Assembly: GCA_001414345.1 (NCBI GenBank)
Contig: LLCB01000058.1
Location: 165,505-229,504, forward strand
DNA from: Hymenoscyphus infarciens
Taxonomy: Eukaryota; Ascomycota; Leotiomycetes; Helotiales; Helotiaceae
DNA length: 64,000 nucleotides
Reading direction: 5' to 3'
In this document: piece after piece, positions 1 through 11,773 of the stretch
Position numbering within the stretch: the first letter of the stretch is position 1
Layout of the letters: each line of letters begins with the position of its first letter
Made by a program: the position numbers and the translations under genes
Notes under the pieces: generated by a model
Told to the model about the DNA's origin: nothing
Databases searched by the model: none
What the model saw: only the letters and a program-made list of their open reading frames with translations

Positions 1-1967
1 GTTCCTGTTAACCTCGCGACGTATAATTTAACAACAACTAATCGTGAAAGTATAACAAAAATATGAGTAGATGCGCGAGATTTAAATTTAGTCTGAATAT
101 AAGTGTCAAAAGTTTTTTATCTTATTTGCGAGTTCTCGTAAAATGAAATAATGCTGCCACTTATTCTGTCCACCGGGAGAGGAGAGTCCAACAGGCGAAA
201 TCTTTTCAAAACCAAGCAGTGACCAATTTCGTTCCATAAAGAACCAGGACCAATGGAAGAAAGTGGATCTCGATCGCCCAGGCACAGGACGAAAGCGTAC
301 CAAGCTCCGATATTTCATGATCTGGTGAGACAACTGCTCCGGAGATTTACGAAGACACTCGTCGATCGAAGACGACATCAAAGTTCAATAACACACGCGG
401 CAGCTCTTGCTCCCCTTGTTGAAAGGAGGCATGGCAAATTCGGATTTGGTATAGTCTTGGTGTTGTTTGATATGCTGGTTTTCTTGCCTGTTTTGAGGAA
501 AGGGGTGATAAGGTCCATCGCGACTTTTTCGATGGTGTGTTTCAAACCATCGTGAGATCAACAAGGCTGGCGATGGCAGTTGAGGCTTCACCCTCCGTAC
601 TCGTAATGTGGTATCCGAGGGGAAGAGGTTCGTTGCGGAGCTCGTGTGACTTGTCTGAAAGGACTCCATGGGGAAAGAATAGTGGGAACCTTGGAAGGAG
701 AGAAAACTTCTGTTGATTGCCTTTTTTATTTCAGTGAGGCGAATGAAGCAATCCAAACATTATACAAGACAATAAAAGGATGAGATGAAAAAAAGACGAG
801 AAAATAGATGACGGGTGGCAGTGCTTCCGAGCTCCCGTCGTTGAACATCAATAGCCGAGGAGACTTACTTACACGTGACTAACCCCCTTGTTCCACTTGG
901 TGCGGTGCGTTACCCTCTCGGGTCTGAAACCGGGCTCCGCTTCTCTAGCCACCCGACAACCAGCGGACAACAACAATTGCAACCCCACAACACTTGAAAG
1001 ACTTGGGATTGGGTTGTGCTGTCCGTAAGTACTCGTACTGTAGTACGTACAGTATTTTGGACGAACTCTTCTTTCCATGGGCCCCAATTAGTCAGTGCAT
1101 AGAGTTTGAGATCTCACCCAGCTACTGTAAGTAAGCTAAGCTTTGAAGATCAGTCAGATCATAGATGACAACAATTCCCCTCCAACTCTTTGACCCAATC
1201 TGCTGACTTTTCCATCATGCGCGCTCTAGTCTCTCATTCCCGACGGAGACAATTGATTGGAACGAAGTGGAAGTCATCTTTCAGCCTGCCGTGCCTGCAA
1301 AATTACCCACCTACGGAGTAGGCACTGTGCTCCGTAACCCTCCCGTCCCCGCACGCTTTGCACGCTTTGTGCACGCTTTGCACGACTCGAAATGGCGTGC
1401 TGTGGAGGCAATGCGTCAAACTGTCTGTTGAACTTGTCGACGATCGCTTCCATTCAAACTCGGAGCCTTCCCCGATTTTCTTTTAGCCTCTGGCACTTGG
1501 AATCATTCGACCGATTGAGGAGATTCTCCTCCTCCTTTCCAACTTCCAAGAGATGGTTCCTGGGCTAGTGCCTGTCCATTTCTCGTCCGGTTCGAGCTCC
1601 ACTTGTCCCTATCCGTCTGGTCCCTCGCAAGTCAGGCACACGGCACGTTCCCAGCGACCCTGATGCTGGTGATGTTGTGGGCACTACTGTTTGGCAGTTT
1701 CATGATTGGAAGAAAGCTCAGGAACCCCACCATGGCAGTTCCATTGAGTGATGGATATCCCCTGGTAGATGGAAATCTAGATACTGTACAGACTACAGAC
1801 TCGTTGGTCACTGCTAGTAAGTAAACGAGCACTACCTTCCCTCTGTCCATCTTTTCATATAACCCTCGTTTCCCGCTCTCTGGTTGGAAATATTGTTTTG
1901 GGGTGTCGGATATCCACAGTTTGCTCCTCTTCGACGGCGTCAACAACAACAACGGGAGTCAAGCATC
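1..1967. other. Intergenic, no gene recognised
   Basis: Short open frames occur on both strands but none has a recognisable domain, a convincing ATG context or splice partners. The region from about 1300 to 1400 holds a small GC-rich direct repeat of the form gcacgctttg. The last few hundred bases, CT-rich around 1500-1960, are probably the promoter and leader of the membrane-protein gene that starts at 1968. Confidence 0.5.
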
Positions 1968-3774
1968 ATGGCGGAGAATAGAGGACCACAGGTTGAGGGT
2001 GTTGCCATTCTTTTCCTGATTTTAACATGGACTTTTGTCGGCATGAGATGTTATGTACGGGCGGTGATGATTAAAGGGTTTGGGATGGATGATTGGCTGG
2101 CAGTAGCTTCGTTGGTACGTTCTTCTCGTTGTACTGTCTGTCTATGTTTCAGTCCAAGACTGCTGGAATCATACGTCCGACCTCGCTTTACCCCGGATGC
2201 ATCATAAGGCTTTTGATGCTCTCAAAGCCGATGATTTTGCGAACATCTTCACACTCTGTCCCAACCTTTTGGTTTGGCCCACAAAACTGACTTTTACCCC
2301 AACATAGATCTTCTTCACCATTTATTGCACATTTGTATTGTTAGGGGTATGTTCTTCGTTCGAAAGCAATTGACATTGAAAAAACGTCGTCGAGTATGTA
2401 TTGTACTGATACGCAAATTAGGTCAGTAAAGGCACAGGACAACATCTAGTCGACCTACCGCCATCGAACATTCCAATTGCTGTAAAGGCAAGTCATACTC
2501 TCTACCCGTTTCTCCTTCGACGCATGCTAATACCAGTATAGTGGTGGTGGTGTTGCGAACTTGCCTATGTCGCTTGCACGGCTTTTCTCAAACTTTCCAT
2601 CGGAATTTTCTTATTGAGAATCTGTGTGGCAAGACCCCAACGACTCGCGATATGGACTGTTTCCGTGATGACTGCTTTGTACAGCATCTTCTATTTTTTT
2701 GTACTTGCCTTTCAGTGCAACCCATCAGAATACTTCTGGACACAATATCTCGGGGCTAAAGGGACATGTCTTGACTCCAGCTGGGTTGTCATCACCACTT
2801 ATACACACGGTGCCGTTTCTGTGCTATCAGATGTAAGAATATACTTCCAGCCTTGAACGAATAAGCTAACGTGGTGCAGTGGACTCTGGGCATCCTTCCC
2901 GTATTCCTTCTCTGGGATCTCCAAATGAATGTCAGAACCAAGATCATGATTGGCTTCATTCTAAGTCTGGGCGCTGTGTAAGCATGCAATTTCTAAGGTT
3001 TCCAACACAAACTAATAGATATTGATAGCGGTTCCACCGCCACAATCGTTCGACTTCCATATATTCAACAACTGGGACTCAAGGACTTCCTCTTCGCAAC
3101 AACCGATGTGTAAGTACTGAGCATCAATATTTTCAAGCCAGCTGTCACTCAAGTCAACCCACCTAACACTTCAAAACAGCGCAATCTGGTCCACAGTCGA
3201 ACCGGGCATGGGCCTGACCGCCTCCGCAATGGCATGCCTCCGCCCCCTCTTCAACGACTTCTTCTCGCGCTCCCGCCTCTTCGGTGGTTCAACGCCCGCA
3301 GGCACCTTAGGTCGCACAACAGGGCAATGGGGCGGAACGCCTCGACAACACCAACACATCCACAGCGGCTCAACGACCGGTTTAACTTCCTCCGGAAAAG
3401 ACGACGCAAATGAAGACGTAGAATTAGGATACAAACTTCGAAACGACATCCCAAAAGGCAGTAAAAACTTGGGCATGACAACCACCGTTGTTGCGAATCC
3501 AGAGGAAGGGGGGAAAGCAACGTTGAAAAAGAATAAAGTGGGCAATAATATGAGATGGACGAACAGAAGTACTTCTTCTAGAGTGAGCGAGGAGTTGGGA
3601 AGGACAGGGAGTGCAGGGGGTGGGAGCGAGGATGCGCTGGAACCGGTACCCAAAGTCGATACTTATGTTCCAGGGCAGGGATGGGGTGTTACGAAGACTA
3701 CGTCTGTGAGGATTGGAGACGAGAGATATGGGAGCTCGGGTGGGGTAGGAGGGAAGGGGAGTGGGTTCATGTAA
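1968..3774 (+). CDS. Rhodopsin-like (SAT4/PTH11-type) seven-helix integral membrane protein
   Basis: I assemble seven exons: 1968-2114, 2308-2346, 2422-2487, 2542-2832, 2880-2977, 3029-3109 and 3180-3774, giving 438 residues. The translation has the signature order of the fungal rhodopsin-domain family: DDWLAV near the end of helix 2, KGTGQHL, WWWCCELAYV, LKLSIGIFLLRICV, then the QCNPSEYFW and LDSSWV loop, and further helices up to STVEPGMG. A long hydrophilic Ser/Gly/Thr-rich C-terminal tail of about 180 residues follows and is probably cytoplasmic. The start at 1968 is the ATG just before the first helix. Intron 3 (2488-2541) has a GC donor (aag|gcaagt), which is the usual minor GC-AG class. 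Members of this family are proposed to be sensors or receptors (PTH11-like), but the function of most is unknown, and no CFEM domain is present here. The family call is firm and the role is not. Confidence 0.88.
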
Positions 3775-5265
3775 GAGGGGTGGTTGAAAAGAACAGAAAA
3801 TGTTTGTTGTGCTGTATAGGATCAATGTAATAAAATACTAATCTTGTGTTTGGAATTCGGGTTGAGGAGGTACGTGTTAGACCTTTGGACTGAGCTGGGG
3901 ATTAGTGATATTCGCTCGTTTGGCTGGTTGGAGGCATCACTCTTATGTACTTTCTTTCTACTTGACGACAGTAACAAATGTCACAAATTTACGAAAGTCT
4001 TGGGAAGAACTTCTAGAAGGAGGGTTTGGAACTTCTGTCAACGCGAATTCTGGGTTACACGACCAAGTTCCCCCCCAATATTCTACGCTGTTTTAACAAC
4101 TGTGGGAAGGAAGCTTGATGTGAATTGAAACCGGGGTTTATCTCTTAGTAGGAACACAAATTTGGAGAGAGAAAACTGTAGGGGTAAGCAAAGATAATAC
4201 TCGACAGGGGCGGGGGAATCCTTCTGTTTGAAAACTCGGTACGATTAGATAGGTATTGGGAGGATGGTTCCTCTTTCAGGAGGAAGGTTTCGTAGATGCT
4301 AATTTATTTTGGCACCTTGTTTTCTTTTTCTTTTTCTTTTTTTCTTTTTTTTTTTGGCGCGGTGGTCGAATGGATGTCAAGGGCCTTTGAAAGCACAATT
4401 CTTTTCGACGGTACAATGAATTCATTCTTACCTTGGAGTTGTTAAGTAGGCTTTTATATGGCTTAAACAATACTTTACAAATTTCTCTGCTTTGACGGAG
4501 ACGATGAATGCTGGTTTGGGTACTGCTGGTAGTAATGGTCCACTTGCCAGGACCGGAATTTTCTGAGTTTTGATTCGATTGTTGGAGCACCTCTTTGGGG
4601 TTTTTCATGTTATGTAAGTCCCTATGCGCCAGCATCTCCCACAGATATGTCAACACATATGAAGTTCAGGCTTTGCCACTGAGAGTATGTAGAATCTGGT
4701 ACTGCCAGAGTTTCTTGACCTGTGAGAAGACCTCACATGCCGCTTCCAAGGCATATGAGGTTGAGTTTCACGAAGTTATGGATAAATCTAGAACTTCACT
4801 GGATGCTTCAACGACACGAAGTATTGAATTTGCAAGCAGCCTAGGTCACCTGTCTACCAAAAAAAACAGGAATTATCGAAAGAGTTCCCTAGACCATGTT
4901 TATCTTTTTAAGCGAAAGTCAAATATTAGCCGTGTAAGTGCAGCACTCAAAATCTTCACTCTTATGGCTTCAAAAAGAGGAGAAGTATGGAGAGCATCAA
5001 CGTTCAGGGGTAGTGCGGCTAAACTCATTATTTTTCACATCTGCAAGTCACAAGTCACCTGAGCGGGGAAACCTTGCCAAAACACCCCCCACGACATTTT
5101 AATTCGTGGCAAATTCTCTTATGACATCGTAGAAGTTTGTCTGTAGTGGAGCTCAGGTACCCGAATAAACCTGGTCCTCACTAACACTAGTGGAGGTTCT
5201 CGACTTATATGTAGTTGGCATTCCTTCAAGTTGCAAAACTGGTTCACGGCCAACTACTGAGGAAA
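3775..5265. other. Intergenic, no gene recognised
   Basis: This stretch separates two plus-strand genes. It holds a poly-pyrimidine tract near 4320-4355 and open frames (for example 4595-5062) that start at non-ATG codons or lack family resemblance. The last part is presumably the promoter of the fucosidase gene. I see no RNA gene in it. Confidence 0.5.
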
Positions 5266-7852
5266 ATGGGGTTGCCAAAGAGAACTGTTACTACTCTACT
5301 GCTAGGTGCTGTCTCTTTGGCTCGCGCAAAACAACTATGGACTGAAATTCCGGCGCCATTTGATGGAATTCTTCGACAAACATATCCCATCGGTAATGGA
5401 AAACTCGCAGCAATGCCATTCGGCAATCCAGGCAGTGAAACACTTGGACTCAATCTAGATTCTCTTTGGACTGGTGGCCCGTTCGAGTCAGACAGTTATA
5501 CAGGTGGAAATCCTTCCACAGAGGTCTTTTCTGCTCTTCCAGGAATTCGGGGATGGATCTTTGAGAATAGCACTGGGAATGTCTCCTCACTTCTCGGTAA
5601 AAATGACAATTACGGTCATTACTTTCCATTGGGCAATTTAACAGTTACCATCGGTAACATCACGTCGACAACTGGCTATATTCGCTCGCTTGATCTTGAT
5701 ACGGGAGTTCACTTGACAAATTACACCGGAAATGACGGCAATTTCTATTCCACGTCTGCTTTCTGTTCCCATCCTGCCAATGTATGCGTTTACACCCTGA
5801 CAATAAGGAATGGAACACTTCCAGAAATTTCCATCACGCTCCAAAATCTCCTGGCCGACTCAACTGTACAAGTCAGCAGTTGTGATTCAAGTTACGTTCG
5901 TGTCGCGGGAAATTTGCAAGCTGGACCGCCACTGGGAATGAGATATGATATTATTTCTCGCATAATCTCCAATTCCAACTTTACAGTATGTGATTCAACA
6001 GACAAAGGAACTATGAAAATTCCAGCCTCGGCAGGTCTATCAAGTTTCAGTCTCGTCGTCGGAGCAGAGTCTAACTACGATCAAACTAAAGGAAATGGTG
6101 CTAGCAACTACACATTCCAAGGAGTTGATCCAGCTGCTATAGTCGAAAGCATCACATCCACAGCAGCAACAAATTTACCTAGCGACTTGCTCAAAGCTCA
6201 CATCGCGGATTATGCCTCGCTCACCGGCGTGTTTTCTTTTGACTTACCAGATACCAAGAACTCATCTCGCTTATCAACACCAGCACTCCTTTCTCGGTAT
6301 GCAACAAACGGTGAGGATCCATACCTGGACTCTTTGTTATTTGATTATGGCCGCTATCTATTTATTTCATCAGCTCGAGCAAATGCTTTGCCGACGAATC
6401 TTCTAGGGAAATGGTCCGAAAAGCCAGAGCCACCATGGAGTGCAGACTACCATGCCAACATCAACATCCAGATGAATTACTGGTTTGCAGATCAGGTTGG
6501 TCTTGGTTCTTTGCAAGACGGACTTTGGGATTATATCGGAGATACATGGGTTCCACGAGGGTCGGAAACTGCGAGATTGCTTTATGATGCTCCGGGCTGG
6601 GTTGTTCATGATGAGATGAATATATTTGGACACACGGGTATGAAGGATGGTGCTGAATGGGCCAATTATCCGGCAGTATGCGAAATTTCCCTTTGTTCCC
6701 CCGTTTGATCTCCTACTCTTAATGCTCGGGAGCAGGCTTAGTCGCTGCACTCAGCTCCAGTCAACGAGAAAATGGTATGCTAATTTATGTTGTAGGCTGC
6801 TGCTTGGTTGATACAACATGTCCGTGGAGTCCTCGTGAAATTTCCAAATCCGCGGAGGCTAACTTACGACTTTCTAGGTCTGGGATCATTTCGAATATTC
6901 ACAGGATTTCGCATGGTTCCACAAACAAGGCTATCCCTTGCTAAAAGGAGTTGCCGACTTCTGGCTCTCTCAACTCCAACCAGACACTTATACCAACGAT
7001 GGCTCGTTAGTAGTAAATCCTTGTAACAGTCCAGAACATGGCCCTACAACATTCGCTTGCACACATTTCCAACAACTGATTTACCAAGTTCTCACATACG
7101 TAGATCTGGCAGCAAAACACCCATCGCTTACAGTCGAGTCCGACCAAAACTTCATCTCAAAAGTCACCAACGCTCTAGCTAAACTCGACAAGGGACTCCA
7201 CATCAACAGTCTCAACGAAATAAAAGAATGGAAACTCCCAATGAGCTCAGGATACGAATTCCAGAACGACACTCATCGGCATCTCTCTCATCTTTACGGT
7301 TGGTACCCAGGATACTCTATTGCATCCTTTCAAAATGCATACACAGATCCAAAAGTCCAAGAAGCAGTGGCAAACTCACTCTGGTCACGTGGTTATGGAG
7401 GAGAGCCCAATGACTTCGAGGCGAATTGCGGGTGGAAAAAAGTTTGGAGATCTGCCTGTTGGGCAAGATTGAATGAGACAGAGCGTGCGTATTATGGGCT
7501 TCGGTATTATATTCAAGAGAACGTTGCAGATAATGGGTTGAGTATGTACAGTGGACATGATGAACCATTTCAGATTGATGCGAATTTTGGGTACCTTGGA
7601 GCGGTGTTGAGTATGTTGGTTGTCGATATGCCCATTAATACTGAAGCAAAGTGCCGACCGGTGATTTTCGGACCTGCTATTCCTGCAGCATGGACAGGGG
7701 GTAAAGTTAGTGGTTTGGTATTGAGAGGTGGGGGCAAGGTCGATTTCGATTGGGATGACCAAGGAATTGTCCAGTCGATTTCGTCGTTTGAGGGTCTTAA
7801 GGGAGTAAAGATATTTAACAAGAACGGAGATCTCCTTCATGACTGCGAGTAG
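5266..7852 (+). CDS. Secreted alpha-L-fucosidase, glycoside hydrolase family 95
   Basis: There are three exons, 5266-6675, 6796-6819 and 6878-7852, giving 802 residues. The ATG at 5266 starts a signal peptide (basic MGLPKR, then a hydrophobic TVTTLLLGAVSLARA). GH95 enzymes hydrolyse alpha-1,2-fucosidic bonds, which for plant-associated fungi are found in xyloglucan side chains. Family hallmarks are all present: WTEIPAPFDGILRQTYPIGNGKLA at the N-terminus (read in pieces), LNLDSLWTGGP, HANINIQMNYW (Asn398 and Asn400), CNSPEHG (Glu531), HRHLSHLYGWYPG and FQIDANFG (Asp712). By analogy with the Bifidobacterium AfcA enzyme, these Asn, Glu and Asp residues form the active site. Exon 2 is only 24 bases and encodes AAAWLIQH. 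Skipping it would be in frame but would break the conserved NYPAAAAWLIQHVWDHF core. The enzyme looks intact. Confidence 0.93.
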
Positions 7853-7971
7853 TAGCTCATGTTTAAGGAAATTAATGCAGTTTCTTCCGATAGAATCATT
7901 GCCCGCATATATATTTGAAGTTCAAAAGACCTATATTTGACCGACATACAAGAGGAATGCAAATAAATATT

Positions 7972-9052
7972 TCATAGTCTGCTACCTCCTTTCTTTCCCA
8001 ACCCAACTATCTCCTCGCTTATACTCCACAATTTCTCGGCAGCCTTTTCGTCAGCTGCCCACCTGGACGGATTTTTGATCTTGCAATCATCGAGGTACAT
8101 ACCCATATCGTCTAAAATAATCAATTAGCATGGCCACAACTGTGAAACTCTCGAAGATCCGGTAACTTACGCTTCAGTGAAGGGGCAAGAGCCCCAAACA
8201 CCAAAGTTGCAACTCCCTGATCATGGGTTTTCCAATCCGTGATCTTATTCAAACCTGCAAGAGCTTGCTCGTCAAGACCACGCGGGAGATCAGTCATGAT
8301 ATCTAACGCGCAACTTGTCAGCACATCTGTAAATTCTCAAATCTGTCGTGGAAGTGCTGATGAACTTACTACCAGGATTAACACCCCAAAATCCAAACCC
8401 TCTCTCATCCAACTTCTTCCTCAACCCAACAACCACCAACAAATTCGCGCACTTACTCATTCCATAAGCAATCATAGGTTCATACCTCCCATCACCTCTC
8501 AGAACGCCAGCCGACAGCCCCTTTCTCGGCTCCTCATCCCTTGGAACCACTTTCCCATACTCTTGGTTCAAATCCGAGAATCGAATTGGCGAGAGACGAT
8601 GGGCTTCAGAGGAGGTATTGATAATCCGACTTTGATACCCCGAAAACGCAGCGGGGATAAGATATGGAATTAGAAGATTGGTAAAGAGGAATGGGCCAAG
8701 ATGGTTTGTTGCGAATTGCATTTCCATGTTTCCAGCTTCTGGAGCGAGATGTCTTTCGGAAATGTTGATACCGGCGTTATTGAATATAACGTCGATGGCG
8801 TGGTTTTCTTTTCTCAACACTTCTTCGATTTCCGTGACTGCTCTACGGATACTTGGAAAGGATGAGAAATCAATCTGAATACAGGCAATCGTGACATTTG
8901 GATGTAGTGCCGAAATTGTGGCGGCAACGGCTTGGATTTTGGAGAGTGTACGTGAAGCGAGGATTAAAAGGCCTGGCGAGTGTGCTGCTAGGACAGTGGC
9001 GAGCTGTGAACCGAGTGAGAGTGGAGACACCCCTGTGATGAGAACTATGAAT
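7972..9052 (-). CDS. Short-chain dehydrogenase/reductase (5' end unresolved)
   Basis: Read on the minus strand, three exons are clear: about 9052-8373, 8302-8171 and 8111-7972. They encode VLITGVSPLSLGSQLA (a TGxxxxxLG nucleotide-binding turn), NNAGI, a serine in INTSSEAH and the catalytic YGMSK tetrapeptide pair. The C-terminus is typical of retinol-dehydrogenase-like fungal SDRs (RWAADEKAAEKLWSISEEI). It is an NAD(P)-dependent oxidoreductase of unknown substrate. An in-frame stop lies just upstream of the first Rossmann strand, so a short first exon carrying the ATG must lie beyond about 9053. I could not place it with a good donor. The alternative is that the gene has lost its start. The first exon-exon junction reads VNP-DIMTDL, one residue shorter than the usual HPG-x-IxTDL, so that splice may be off by a codon. 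Confidence 0.8.
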
Positions 9053-10462
9053 CTGCATTAGCTAAAATAATAAGTGAAAAAAACGAAGTGATTAAGGAAG
9101 AGTTGGATGACAGCTAGCGCAGTAAAGGGGGATTTTAAAGCAGCAAGGCAAGAATGAACAACTTGGTATCATTCAAGTGAATCCTTTCTCTCGCTTATAC
9201 TTCCATCTCAAGATCTCTATATTCACTTGAACTGGAGGAATGTTACACCTACTCAGTTTGAGCAGGTTTGAGCGAGAAAGAACTCATCCAAGCTGTAGTT
9301 CACTGGGAGGAAAACCCAAGCCCTTTCGCCTAATATCACTAAGCTTCTCTGGTCTCACGGTCTTAAAAAGTGAGTGATAGTGTCCATAAGCCAAGAAACC
9401 TGCTTGGGGAACTGCAAAAGATGTTGGTGATAGAGACCACACCCCAACAAACTAACTGCATAGACTTGAAGTTGGGAAAATCGGATATAAAAACAGAATA
9501 ACACCGGCAGCTCAAACCCCAAAAAAGAGGGCTGAACAAGGCTCTTCACAAACACTTCTTCCCCATGAACCAACAAACTACAATTTTATAACGACAAGGA
9601 TCCTTCCCCCCCCCTCAGAAGCAAAATTACGATACCCGGCACTTGCCCAAAACCACCCACACGACGGACAAAGAAAGAGGCACAGCAAACACCACCAGTA
9701 ACACGACACCAAGAAAGGAGAAGCAGAAACACCCACAAGTTCTCCCCCAAATAACCCCACTAAATCTCCCCGCAACCTCGGTCCCCGTACTCTCAGCTCC
9801 AAACCCCATATCCCCTCTAACCTTCGCCATCTGCTCAGTTTCTACCACTATCCGAACTTCCTCAAGATACCTGGGTATTGTCCGTAACACTTATTCAGGA
9901 ACCAACAGATCCGTGCAATCCGTAAAAGAAGGTTTCCACGTCCCGATAACGTTATGGTGTTCGTCCGTAAGCATGCACCTCGCACCCTCGTTCTCTATCA
10001 AGAACCAAGTCATCAAGCGGCGCAGCCATACCCATACCTACACAGCACAGCCTAGAACAAGCCCTTACAGATATTCAGGACGACCGACACAGCAGCACAG
10101 CACCATTGCATACCCCACATCCATCCCTCGCTTCAGCACAGTAAACCCTCCCGTCAATATATCTCTCCTGCCCACCACTTCCCAAAGAAACGCATTGCGA
10201 TTTTAAATATCTCACACCCTCAAAGTGACAGCGACAACCAACGGCTCTGCCGAAAAACACAACACCACCAAGAAACCCGTATTCCAAACCCCCGCCGAGG
10301 TCCGAAACTGGATGCACGGCTCCTGACCTCGGTCGGCATGTAAACGACCTTCAGAGATCCTCCAACTCCAAACCCAACCCCAACACCAAATTAAACCCTA
10401 CCTACTCAAGTGAAAACCCACGACAACCAGAAGAAGAAAAAGACCTCGCATCGCGTTGCCCT

Positions 10463-10525
10463 TATACCTCATACCCCATACCTCATACCTCATACCTCAT
10501 ACCTCATACCCCATACCTCATACCT
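10463..10525. repeat. Simple repeat (ataccycat)n
   Basis: This is a tandem run of the nine- to ten-base motifs atacctcat and ataccccat, about seven units. It is non-coding. Confidence 0.85.
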
Positions 10526-10556
10526 AGCCCAAAGCCTCCAAAAGCATCACAACGTG

Positions 10557-10695
10557 ACTTCGTCCCAGGCGAAACAAAGGTTATCCCAATAGAGCAATTA
10601 ACACCTTTCCGTAGCTTTATGCTACCAAAAAAACCTGCTGCAAAGGATATAAAGTAACCCCCCTGGAATAACCTTTGTTTCGCCTAGGACGAAGT
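10557..10695. mobile_element. 139-bp inverted-repeat (MITE-like) element
   Basis: Arms at 10557-10584 and 10668-10695 are inverted copies of each other (28 bases, one mismatch), beginning acttcgtccc and ending aaggttat. They surround about 83 bases of unrelated sequence. It has no coding capacity. The arms resemble terminal inverted repeats of a non-autonomous DNA transposon, but I see no clear target-site duplication, so a foldback hairpin of another origin is possible. Confidence 0.5.
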
Positions 10696-10937
10696 AAATC
10701 CTTGCTCGCCTCCCTCCCCTCACTCACTCACCACTCACTCACCCCACCACACCACACCCCATCACACCCCCTAAAAAATGAAAATCCTCCACTGCAACCT
10801 CCTCAGCGACCTGCCTACACCAAACCCCAACCCAACCTATCCGCAACCTATCCGCAACCTATCCACAACCTCTCCGCAACCGCCTCTCCTCCCGCCCTCA
10901 CAATCAAAGAAAAGAAGCACCAAATTCCCCTCCCTCA

Positions 10938-11016
10938 TCAACCAACCAACCAACTAACCAACCAATCCACCCCCCCCCCAACCAACCAATCAACTAACCA
11001 ACCAACCAACCAATCC
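10938..11016. repeat. Simple repeat (accaaccaa)n
   Basis: This is a degenerate tandem run of ccaaccaa and caactaac units interrupted by C-runs. It makes the overlapping open frames look like Thr/Asn/Gln-rich protein. Confidence 0.8.
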
Positions 11017-11773
11017 ACTCCCCCCAATCCACTCCTCTACCCCTCTACCAAACCCCCTTTCGATCGGTGCACCCCACCTTATTACAGCAAAACCCAAGCC
11101 CAACCCAAGAAACCGGCAAAAATTCTTGGCCTTCGTCTCATCTCGTCCTATCCAACCAAAACCAAACCTCCCTCCAGCCTATTCCGTACTCGTACCAGTA
11201 TGCTGTGGAGGAATGTAGACATGAAACACCCCTGCCCAGCGCCAATCCATCATCCCTCACTCCAAAACCAAAACCAAGGCCAAAGAAGAATCGGAGAATG
11301 GACGAAACAGACTCACTTGAACCCATCTCTTAATCTCCCTCCGTACATCACTATCCTTGAATCAAAATCACGATCGAAAGATCGCAGATCAGCTCATCTA
11401 ACCCCATACGTGATTATCCACATCCCTAGCAAGTTAGTTTGTTTAAATCAAGTAAATCAATCAGTTCACATGTGCAAGTAAAACATATGTTTAGAGCGGG
11501 TAATTGTCTGGCATTTTGCAAGTTCCCAAAGAAGGAATACCTATCTAATACACAGAAAAGCGAGTCCTAGCAAAAAGCTCTTTCCCCTTTTTCTCATTCC
11601 ATCCATCCACACACTCCATCCTGTCTGTTGATATCTAAAAACAACCCATCCAGTAGTTGAATAATTGGTGTTGATTGTGAACAAGTTGAGTATCAATGCC
11701 CAGTAGCAAGCAGCAAGTTTGTATGTCTGATGAAGAGAAAGAAAAGAAGAAAGAAAAGAGTAAAAGCCAAACA

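Larger units (their letters stand above)
9053..11773. other. Intergenic with simple repeats, no gene recognised
   Basis: The stretch has long C-rich, A-rich open frames (9643-10206 and 10675-11481 on the plus strand). Their translations are low-complexity Pro/Thr/Ser/Asn, as expected from repeats rather than a protein. It holds two simple-repeat tracts and an inverted-repeat element, listed separately. The segment next to 11774 is presumably the 3' region of the kinase gene. Confidence 0.5.

Noticed and set aside
9643..11481. Two long plus-strand frames rich in Pro/Thr/Asn
   Set aside because: Their composition follows C-rich and ccaa simple repeats. There is no domain, and the second overlaps an inverted-repeat element.
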